A DNA stretch of 64,000 bases. It comes from JACVRM01 sp963817375. GTDB lineage: Bacteria; Actinomycetota; Thermoleophilia; Gaiellales; Gaiellaceae. The translations under genes and the position numbers were made by a program. Numbering within the stretch: the first letter of the stretch is position 1; the number at the start of each line of letters is the position of its first letter. Below are positions 57,423-64,000 of this stretch, piece after piece. The stretch lies in assembly GCA_963817375.1 (NCBI GenBank), contig CAWFOB010000006.1, positions 496,001 through 560,000 of the forward strand, in the 5' to 3' direction. Under the pieces are notes generated by a model. That model worked only from the letters and a program-made list of their open reading frames with translations, had not been told where the DNA came from and made no database searches.

Positions 57423-60239
57423 TCACGCGACTGGCTCGAGGGCGCGCGTGACGAGATCTTCAATGCTCGCGGCGGCCGCTGCGTCCCGGGCTGAATCGAG
57501 ATGATCGGGAGGGAGTTCCGCCTCGAGCCGATCGAGCGCCGGCCGTGCGGCGTAGGCGTAGGACGCGGGCAGCTGTTCGTGACCGAGCGCGAATGTGAGG
57601 ATCACGGCCGCCCGCTCCCGCTCGGCGGGGTCTTCCGCGAGGCACGCGCCGATCCCGCTGAGTGCGAGGAGTTCGAGCGAGACGGACTGCGCGACGTGCG
57701 CCCGCTCGAGCGCCTCACCGAAGTGCTCGCGCGCCTTGACATTGTCTCCGAGCGCGAGCGTCGCGAAGCCGATGCGGCAGAGCGCTGTGATCAGCCCCCA
57801 GCGGTGGTTGCTCTCGGAGAAGGCCTCGTATCCGGCGCGCCCGAGCCGCAGGGCCTCGGGGTAGTCGCCCAGCCCGAACGCGCTCAGGCTCGCGCGGCTG
57901 AGCGCGTAGCCCAGTCCCGCGGCCTCGCCGACGGACGCGAAGAGGTCGTGCGCTTCGAGGTGGAAGCGAAGCGCGTCGCCGAAGCGCTCCTCGGCATCGG
58001 CGAGGAGGCCGAGCTTGCTCGTGGCGTACGCGCGCAGAATCGGGTTGCCGAGCCGGCCCGAGACGGCATGCGCTGCTTTGAACGCCTCGCGTGCCGCTTC
58101 GAGGTCGTCCATGAGCAGCCGGGCGAAACCGAGGTCCATCAGACCACCGCTCTCGGCTATCCCGTCGCCGGACGCCTGCGCCAGCTCCGCCCCCTCGGCG
58201 CTGAACGCTGCCGCCTCTGCGTAGACGTCCCGGTACACGCCCCACATGCCCAGGGAGCACAAGCAGTTGGCGAGCTCCCGCTCCATGTTTCGCGCTCGCA
58301 GGATGGGCACGCAGCGGGTAGCGAGCTCCTCGGCTGCGGGGTCATACCCCAGTCGGGCACCGATGGCGATCCGGTACATCGCTGCGGCCAGCGCGACGGC
58401 GCTCGCGCTTGCAGGGTCGTCGGCGTCGAAGCCGGCCGTGCGCTCGAGGCGCTCGAGCGTCTCGGCCCCCTCGTACCAGGCGTGCATCCAGAGGAACGTG
58501 TTGAAGGCCTCGAGCACCTCCAGCGCTGCGCGCTCGTCTGGCTCCGCCAGGATCCACTCGGCCGCCGCGCGAAGGTTGTCCAGCTCGCCGCGCAGCTCGT
58601 CCCGTGCGACCGCGAGCCCCGGGCCCATGAGTGCCATCTGCCGTTCCGAGAGCATCGCTGCGTAATGACGTGCGTGCCGCTCGCGGGCGTCCGCCTCCTC
58701 GGCGGGGGACGCGCGCAGGTGCTCGGCCGCGTACTGGCGGAGCAGCTCGTGCAACTCGAAGCGGCCGAAGTCCTGACGGCGCAGGAGTGACTTCGCGACG
58801 AGCTCGGAGAGCAAACGCACGTCGGCGCCCGTGACCGCGACGGCGGCGCTCCGATCGAAGCTGCCGCGGAACACGGACAACCGGGAGAACGCGCTGCGCT
58901 GCTCGTCGGTGAGCAGGCGCCACGACTGGTCGATCGCCGCTCGCAGGCTGCGGTGCCGTTCCGGCACGTCACGCATCGACGTGGCGAGGAAGTCGATGTT
59001 GCCCTCGATCTCATCCGCGATGTCGGCGCACGAGAGGACGGAGACCCAGGAGGCCGCCAGCTCGATGCCGAGCGGCATGCCGTCGACGAGCCGGCAGATG
59101 CGGAGCGCATGCGCGTGCTCGCCGGCGTCGAGAGTGAACCCCGGCACGACCTGCGTCGCGCGCTCGACGAACAGGTGCACTGCCGAGGCGCTTCCGTTCC
59201 CGTTCACCGCGAGATCAAGGCCCCCGACGTCGAACACCCACTCGCTCTGGACGTTGAGCCGCTCCCGAGAGGTCGCCAGGAGCTCGACCTGCGGGGCGCG
59301 CTCGACGATTTCGCTCAAAAGCCCTGAGCCCTCGACGAGATGCTCGAAGTTGTCGAGCACAAGGAGCGTGGAGCGCTCGCTGAGGTAGTCGAGCAGCTGA
59401 TCCTGCGCCGAGAAGCCGCTGTGCACGGAGTCGACGATGAACTGGATCGATTCGGCAACTGCCGGCGCCAAAAGCTCTGGCGAAGCGACGGAGACGAGCG
59501 AGACGAAGTGGACGCCGTGCGGATAGCGGTCGATGCGGCGAGCGGCGGCCTCGACGGCCAGCCTGGTCTTGCCCGCCCCGCCAGGCCCGACGAGCGTGAG
59601 CAGGCGGCAGTCTGGATTTCCGAGCAGCCGGTCGATCTCGTCGAGCTCGGCTGTGCGGCCGACGAACGAGGTGCGCGGGGCCGGCAGGTTCTTCATGCCC
59701 GCCTCGATCGTCTTCAGCAGCGGGAAGTCGCACGGGAGGCCGTCGATGTCGAGCTGGTAGATGTGCTCCGGGGCGCTGAGGTCCTTGAGGCGGTGCACGC
59801 CCAGATCGCGGACGTCCGCGTCGACGAGTGCACGGGTGGTCTGCGACAGCAGCACCTGACCGCCGTGGCCGACAGCTGCGATCCGGGCGCCCTTGTGCAC
59901 GTCGAGGCCGACGTACCCCTCCTCCGTCAGGCGCGGCTCGCCCGTATGCAGCCCCATCCGAACGCGTATCGGGCCGTCGGCCAGCGAGCGCTGGCCGTCC
60001 GCGGCCGCAGCGACGGCTTCCGAAGCGCGGCCGAAGGCGACGAAGAACGCGTCGCCCTGTGTGTCGACCTCGATGCCTTCGTGGTCGGCAAAGGCGGCGC
60101 GGAGTTGTCGCCGATGCTCGTGCAGAGCGCCCGCGTAATCGTCACCGAGGTCATGCAACAGCCGAGTCGACCCCTCCACGTCCGTGAACAACAACGTCAC
60201 GACGCCGGTCGGGAGATCACTCACCATCCGCACGATCAT
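57423..60239 (-). CDS. Cyclase-domain/NB-ARC ATPase/TPR regulator, copy 1
   Basis: A 938-aa three-part signalling protein. Residues ~5-170 form a class III nucleotide cyclase domain: VTLLFTDVEGSTRLLHDLGD (metal Asp), VDTQGDAFFVAFG (second metal Asp), VRMGLHTGEPRL and VGHGGQVLLSQTT. Next is an NB-ARC/AAA-like ATPase: Walker A TLVGPGGAGKTRLAVEAAAR, Walker B TLLVLDNFEHLVEG, and GMPLGIELAASW. The C-terminal half is a tetratricopeptide-like helical solenoid (ALRFHLEAHDLFASVGEAAG, EALRLGRAGYEAF). Whether the cyclase makes cAMP is uncertain because several catalytic positions are not the canonical set. ATG 60239 was chosen over a later Met because both copies share it. Confidence 0.85.
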   Translation of the reverse strand: MIVRMVSDLPTGVVTLLFTDVEGSTRLLHDLGDDYAGALHEHRRQLRAAFADHEGIEVDTQGDAFFVAFGRASEAVAAAADGQRSLADGPIRVRMGLHTGEPRLTEEGYVGLDVHKGARIAAVGHGGQVLLSQTTRALVDADVRDLGVHRLKDLSAPEHIYQLDIDGLPCDFPLLKTIEAGMKNLPAPRTSFVGRTAELDEIDRLLGNPDCRLLTLVGPGGAGKTRLAVEAAARRIDRYPHGVHFVSLVSVASPELLAPAVAESIQFIVDSVHSGFSAQDQLLDYLSERSTLLVLDNFEHLVEGSGLLSEIVERAPQVELLATSRERLNVQSEWVFDVGGLDLAVNGNGSASAVHLFVERATQVVPGFTLDAGEHAHALRICRLVDGMPLGIELAASWVSVLSCADIADEIEGNIDFLATSMRDVPERHRSLRAAIDQSWRLLTDEQRSAFSRLSVFRGSFDRSAAVAVTGADVRLLSELVAKSLLRRQDFGRFELHELLRQYAAEHLRASPAEEADARERHARHYAAMLSERQMALMGPGLAVARDELRGELDNLRAAAEWILAEPDERAALEVLEAFNTFLWMHAWYEGAETLERLERTAGFDADDPASASAVALAAAMYRIAIGARLGYDPAAEELATRCVPILRARNMERELANCLCSLGMWGVYRDVYAEAAAFSAEGAELAQASGDGIAESGGLMDLGFARLLMDDLEAAREAFKAAHAVSGRLGNPILRAYATSKLGLLADAEERFGDALRFHLEAHDLFASVGEAAGLGYALSRASLSAFGLGDYPEALRLGRAGYEAFSESNHRWGLITALCRIGFATLALGDNVKAREHFGEALERAHVAQSVSLELLALSGIGACLAEDPAERERAAVILTFALGHEQLPASYAYAARPALDRLEAELPPDHLDSARDAAAAASIEDLVTRALEPVA

Positions 60240-60330
60240 GGAGCGACGCGGCTTTGCTGTCTACCGGTCGGTCTACCTCCGTGGGCCGGAAGCGACGCCT
60301 GGCGCGCTCAGGGTTGAAGAAGGTCGGCAA

Positions 60331-60387
60331 GAGCCCACCACTCAACCCCGGCTTGAGGGTTCGAACGTTGTCCCACTAAGGCCGTTT
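60331..60387. repeat. Partial direct repeat, copy C
   Basis: Carries CCCACCACTCAACCCCGGCT and GAGGGTTCGAACGTTGTCCC, matching copies A and B, but is truncated after GGCCGTT. It lies between the two regulator genes and overlaps the 3' extension of copy 2 on the other strand. Confidence 0.7.
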
Positions 60388-63227
60388 CGAACGTTGTCGC
60401 TCGCGGGGGCAGGCGCCTTACGCGACCGGCTCGGTGCGCGCGTGACGAGATCGTCAAGACTTGCCGCGGCCGCTGCGACCCGGGCGGAGGCGAGCTGATC
60501 GGGCGGTATCTCCGCCTCGAGCCGATCGAGGGCCGGGCGTGCGGCGAAGGAGTACGACGCGGGCAGCTGCTCGTGCCCCAGCGCGAACGTGAGGAGCGCG
60601 GCGGCGCGCTCCTGTTCCGCGGGATCCTCCGCGAGGCACGCGCCGATACCGCTCAGCGCTAGAAGCTCGAGCGAGACGGCCTCCGACGCGTGCGCCCGCT
60701 CGAGCGCATCGTCGAAGCGCTCTCGAGCCTCGGTGCCGTCTCCGAGCGCGAGCGCCGCGAAGCCGATGCGGCAGAGCGCGCCGATCACCCCCCAGCGGTG
60801 GTTGACCTCGGAGAAGGCCTCGTAGCCGGCGCGGCCGAGCCGCAGGGCCTCGGGGTAGTCACCGAGCCCGAATGCGCTCAGGCTCGCGCGGCTGAGCGTG
60901 TAGCCGGAACCACCGACGTCACCGACGGACGCGAACAGGTCGCTCGCCTCCAGGTGCAGCCGAAGCGCGTCGTCGTAACGCTCCTCGGCATCGGCGAGGA
61001 GGCCGAGCTTGCTCGTAGCGTACGCGCGCAGAAGCGGGCCGCCCAGCTTCTCTGCGAGGGCGTTCGCCGCCTCGAACGCCTCGCGCGCCGCTTTGAGGTC
61101 GTCCTGGAGGAGTCGGCCGAAGCCGAGATCGATGAGCGCGCCGCACTCGGCGAGCTTGTCGTCGACCGCTCTCGCGATCTCCGCTCCCTCTTCGAGGAGG
61201 GCCACCGCGTCGGGAAGGACGTCCCGATACCCGGCCATGATGCCGAGGGCGCATAGGCAGAACGCGAGCTCTCGCTCCATGTTCCGCGCGCGCAGGACGG
61301 GCACGCACCGGGCGCCGAGCTCCTCCGCTTCCGCGTCGTACCCGAGTCGGGCGCCGATCGCGACTCGGTACGCCGCAGCCGACACCGCAACGGCACTGCA
61401 GCTTGCGGGGTCGCCGGCGTCGAGGCCGGCCATGCGCGTGAGCCGCTCCAGCGTCTCGGCCCCTTCAAACCAGCTGTGCGCCCAGAAGAACGTGAAGAGG
61501 GCTTCGAGAATCCGTAACGCCGCCGGCTCGTCGTCCTCGGTCAGGCTCCACTCGGCGGCTGCGCGGAGGTTGTCCAGCTCACCCCGTAGCTCGTCCCGCG
61601 CAACCGCAAGCTCCGGGCCCAGGAGTGCCGTTTGCCGCTCCTGGAGCATCTCCGCGTAGTGACGCGCGTGCCGCTCGCGAACATCGGCCTGCTCGCCGGG
61701 TGAGGCCGCGAGCTGCTCGGCCGCGTACTGGCGCAGCAGCTCGTGCAGCTCGAAGCGGCCGAAGTCCGGACGGCGCAGGAGCGACTTCGCGACGAGCTCG
61801 GAGAGCACGCGCAGGTCGGCGCCCGTGATCGCGACCGCGGCGCTGCGATCGAAGCCGCCGCGGAACACGGACAGCCGCGAGAATGCGCTGCGCTGGTCGT
61901 CGGTGAGCAGGCGCCACGACTGGTCGATGACCGCCCGCAGGCTGCGGTGCCGCTCCGGCACGTCGCGCATCGACGTGGCGAGGAAGTCGATGTTGCCCTC
62001 GATCTCGTCCGCGATCTCCGCGCATGACAGGACGGACACCCACGAAGCCGCGAGCTCGATGCCGAGCGGCATGCCGTCGACGAGGCGGCAGATGCGGAGG
62101 ACCTGGGATGCGTCCTCGAGGGCAAAGCCCGGTACGGCCTGCCTGGCCCGCTCGACGAACAGGCGCACCGCCGAGGGGCTGCCGTTCCCGTTCTCCGCGA
62201 GGCCGAGACCCTCGACGTCGAACACCCACTCGCTCTGGACGTTCAGCCGCTCGCGAGACGTTGTCAGGAGCTCGACCTGCGGGGCGCGCTCGATTACGTC
62301 GCTCAGAAGCGCGGAGCCCTCGACGAGGTGCTCGAAGTTGTCGAGCACGAGCAGTGTGGAGCGGTCGCTGAGGTAGTCGAGCAGCTGCTCCTGCGCCGAG
62401 AAGCCGCTGTGGGCGCCGTCGACGGCGAACTGAATCGACTCGGCGAGGGCCGGCGCGAGCAGATCTGCGGAGGCCACGGAGGCGAGCGGGACGAAGTGGA
62501 CCCCGTGCGGGTAACGGTCGACGCGACGGGCCGCGGCCTCGAGGGCGAGTCTGGTCTTGCCCGCCCCGCCCGGACCGACGAGCGTGAGCAGGCGGCAGGC
62601 TGGATCCCCGAGCTGCCGGTCGATCTCGTCGAGCTCGGCCGCGCGACCGACGAATGACGTGCGCGGCGCCGGCAGGTTCCTCATGCCGGCCTCGATCGTC
62701 TTGAGCAGCGGGAATTCAGAATGCAGCCCGTCGATCTCGAGCTGGTAGATGCGCTCCGGGGCGCTGAGATCCTTGAGCCGGTGGACGCCCAGGTCGCGGA
62801 CGTTCACGTCGACGAGCGCGCGGGTCGTCTGCGACAGCAGCACCTGCCCCCCGTGGCCGACAGCCGCGATCCGCGCGCCCTTGTGCACGTCGAGGCCGAC
62901 ATACCCCTCCTCGGTCAGGCGCGGCTCGCCCGTATGCAGCCCCATCCGAACCTGTATCGGCCCGTCCGCCAGCGCGCGCTGGCCGTCAGAGGCGGCGGCG
63001 ACAGCGTCCGACGTGCGGCCGAAGGCGACGAAGAAGGCATCACCCTGCGTGTCGACCTCGATGCCTGCGTGGTCGGCAAAGGCGGCGCGGAGTCGCCGCC
63101 GATGCTCGTGGAGCGCCTCCGCGTAATCGTCACCGAGCTCGTGCAACAGCCGAGTCGACCCCTCGACGTCGGTGAACAGCAACGTCACGACACCGGTCGG
63201 GAGATCGCTCACCATCCGCACGATCAT
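60342..63227 (-). CDS. Cyclase-domain/NB-ARC ATPase/TPR regulator, copy 2 (3' frameshift)
   Basis: A tandem paralogue of the previous gene with the same three parts: VTLLFTDVEGSTRLLHELGD, VDTQGDAFFVAFG, TLVGPGGAGKTRLALEAAAR, STLLVLDNFEHLVEGSA and GMPLGIELAASW, then the TPR-like solenoid. Similarity is high throughout. As read it is 961 aa from ATG 63227. Near 60435 one base appears to be missing: copy 1 ends VTRALEPVA, and here the equivalent TEPVA followed by TAA (60420-60418) is in another frame. The literal frame therefore runs 25 residues on into repeat C. Longer upstream starts are rejected because they would run antisense over the next gene. Confidence 0.83.
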   Translation of the reverse strand: MIVRMVSDLPTGVVTLLFTDVEGSTRLLHELGDDYAEALHEHRRRLRAAFADHAGIEVDTQGDAFFVAFGRTSDAVAAASDGQRALADGPIQVRMGLHTGEPRLTEEGYVGLDVHKGARIAAVGHGGQVLLSQTTRALVDVNVRDLGVHRLKDLSAPERIYQLEIDGLHSEFPLLKTIEAGMRNLPAPRTSFVGRAAELDEIDRQLGDPACRLLTLVGPGGAGKTRLALEAAARRVDRYPHGVHFVPLASVASADLLAPALAESIQFAVDGAHSGFSAQEQLLDYLSDRSTLLVLDNFEHLVEGSALLSDVIERAPQVELLTTSRERLNVQSEWVFDVEGLGLAENGNGSPSAVRLFVERARQAVPGFALEDASQVLRICRLVDGMPLGIELAASWVSVLSCAEIADEIEGNIDFLATSMRDVPERHRSLRAVIDQSWRLLTDDQRSAFSRLSVFRGGFDRSAAVAITGADLRVLSELVAKSLLRRPDFGRFELHELLRQYAAEQLAASPGEQADVRERHARHYAEMLQERQTALLGPELAVARDELRGELDNLRAAAEWSLTEDDEPAALRILEALFTFFWAHSWFEGAETLERLTRMAGLDAGDPASCSAVAVSAAAYRVAIGARLGYDAEAEELGARCVPVLRARNMERELAFCLCALGIMAGYRDVLPDAVALLEEGAEIARAVDDKLAECGALIDLGFGRLLQDDLKAAREAFEAANALAEKLGGPLLRAYATSKLGLLADAEERYDDALRLHLEASDLFASVGDVGGSGYTLSRASLSAFGLGDYPEALRLGRAGYEAFSEVNHRWGVIGALCRIGFAALALGDGTEARERFDDALERAHASEAVSLELLALSGIGACLAEDPAEQERAAALLTFALGHEQLPASYSFAARPALDRLEAEIPPDQLASARVAAAAASLDDLVTRAPSRSRKAPAPASDNVRNGLSGTTFEPSSRG

Positions 63228-63357
63228 GGAGCGGCGCCGGTTCGCTGTCCACCGGTCATCGCCGGCGGGAACGCGAGCGGTCCGGTTTGCAGTAGGTTCG
63301 TCGGTGACCCGGGGCCGGCGCGGCCGGCCCGCCACCATCGTGCCTTGGAGGTGCCAG

Positions 63358-63687
63358 ATGTTCAGCATGGTCGGTCGGTTTCGCTTTCGCTCGTTGACCG
63401 ACGACGAGCAGCAGAGCCTGATGCAGCGCATCCATCAAGACGCCGTACCGATCATTCGAGAGAGCCCAGGCTTTCGCGACCTGCGTCTGGTCTTCCGCCC
63501 CGCCGACAACGAGCTCATGACGGTCTGGCTCTGGGACAGCGAGGCCGACTGGGACGTCGCACTGGGACGACTTGGCCCCTTCATCCAGGCGAACTTCGCC
63601 CCGGACCTGGCTCAGCCCCCCGAGCGACTTGGCGGCGAGGTCGCCACGCAGGTCACGCCCGAGGTCCCTGCGCAGATCACCGCCTGA
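63358..63687 (+). CDS. Antibiotic-biosynthesis-monooxygenase-like dimeric barrel protein
   Basis: 109 aa with the small ferredoxin-like alpha/beta barrel pattern of ABM/EthD proteins: a first strand MVGRFRFRS, helix TDDEQQSLMQRIHQDAVPII, SPGFRDLRLVFRPADNELMT and VWLWDSEADWDVALGRLG. The C-terminal tail is extended. ATG 63358 has TTGGAGGTGCC upstream. Divergent from copy 2 of the regulator. The substrate is unknown; it may be a haem or polyketide-related enzyme, or simply a binding protein. Confidence 0.6.
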   Translation: MFSMVGRFRFRSLTDDEQQSLMQRIHQDAVPIIRESPGFRDLRLVFRPADNELMTVWLWDSEADWDVALGRLGPFIQANFAPDLAQPPERLGGEVATQVTPEVPAQITA

Positions 63688-63828
63688 GGAAGCCTGGCTC
63701 GGATCCCCGGCTCGGCCGCGCCGTCGACGGAACCGCGTGGCTGATACCCTTGCTCGTAAGTTAGGACGAGTTCGGGCGCTTTTCGCCTCCTTACGCGTTC
63801 GTGAGTTAGCGGGAAGGAGGTGTGTTTT

Positions 63829-64000
63829 ATGGCAACTGGAACCGTCAAGTGGTTCAACGACGCCAAGGGCTTCGGGTTCATTACTCCCGAGGACGGCGGC
63901 AAGGATCTCTTCGTGCACTTCAGCAACCTGTCGGGCGAGGGCTTCAAGTCGCTCGCCGAGGGCGCGAAGGTCGAGTACGAGCCGGCCGAGTCCGACAAGG
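63829..64000 (+). CDS. cspA: Cold-shock protein (3' end outside window)
   Basis: The first 57 residues of a CspA-family single-stranded nucleic-acid-binding protein: TGTVKWFNDAKGFGFITPED (RNP-1) and KDLFVHFSNLSGEGFKSL (RNP-2). A strong GGGAAGGAGG site is 8 bases before ATG 63829. TAAGTT at 63757-63762 would leave a ~60-base leader, fitting the long structured 5' regions usual for these genes. The leader includes a GGGCG/CGCC hairpin. Confidence 0.93.
   Translation, partial: MATGTVKWFNDAKGFGFITPEDGGKDLFVHFSNLSGEGFKSLAEGAKVEYEPAESDK

Noticed and set aside
63228..63431. A 68-residue N-terminal extension on regulator copy 2
   Set aside because: It would run antisense over the start of the 63358 gene, is absent from copy 1, and lacks a domain.

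Overview
The window is a very GC-rich (roughly 70%) stretch of a bacterial chromosome. Gene content points to Actinobacteria: a CsoR/copper ATPase pair, an LLM-type flavin oxidoreductase, a mycobacterial-style Sdh1 operon and ATP-type PEP carboxykinase. A large SRP RNA with an Alu domain and many first genes that look leaderless (a TANNNT box 6-8 bases before the start codon) would suit the deep-branching class Thermoleophilia (Gaiella/Solirubrobacter-like). That placement is an inference; no rRNA or marker phylogeny is available here.

Layout. 0-18 kb is a central-carbon block: malate and isocitrate dehydrogenase (minus strand) diverge from two tandem citrate synthases. After two Xer-type recombinases, a peptidase, a beta-helix protein and a sulfotransferase come PEP carboxykinase and two consecutive succinate:quinone oxidoreductase operons of different architecture. 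One has a transmembrane anchor; the other has a CCG-domain (SdhE/HdrB-like) subunit. 18-28 kb holds a SnoaL protein, a GNAT-like protein, the aspartate kinase/aspartate-semialdehyde dehydrogenase pair (the kinase carries two single-base indels), an alcohol dehydrogenase, and the recR / ybaB / dnaX / SRP RNA group, interrupted by an M29 aminopeptidase and a BBE-type FAD oxidase. 28-38 kb has a CBS protein, exported proteins, tRNA-Val, an LLM oxidoreductase, copA-csoR, a ferric-reductase-like/ApbE cluster, a peptidase of the M15 type, a cytochrome c and tRNA-Ser(GGA).

38.5-48.3 kb looks like an amine-catabolism locus. On the minus strand lie a glutamine-synthetase-like ligase, a gamma-glutamyl hydrolase, an aldehyde dehydrogenase and an SDR. 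Diverging from them are a choline-kinase-like phosphotransferase, a dimethylglycine-dehydrogenase-like FAD/GcvT protein (both broken by about a dozen single-base indels) and an APC permease. The divergent gap is filled by a 192-bp tandem repeat. 48-51 kb has exported proteins, a phosphoesterase and two tRNA-Ser genes.

From tRNA-Ser(GCT) at 51.3 kb the character changes. Lower-GC genes for exported proteins of unknown function lead to a start-less Rhs fragment with a variable C-terminal toxin-like domain and a small putative immunity gene, bounded by 92-bp direct repeats. Two tandem large cyclase/ATPase/TPR regulators follow, then a small monooxygenase-like protein and the start of a cold-shock protein gene at the right edge.

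Two repeat families divide by gene orientation. Fold-back elements built on GGGGCTGTCCCC lie in three divergent gaps. A short palindrome containing TAG in both directions lies in three convergent gaps and supplies stop codons to genes on both sides.
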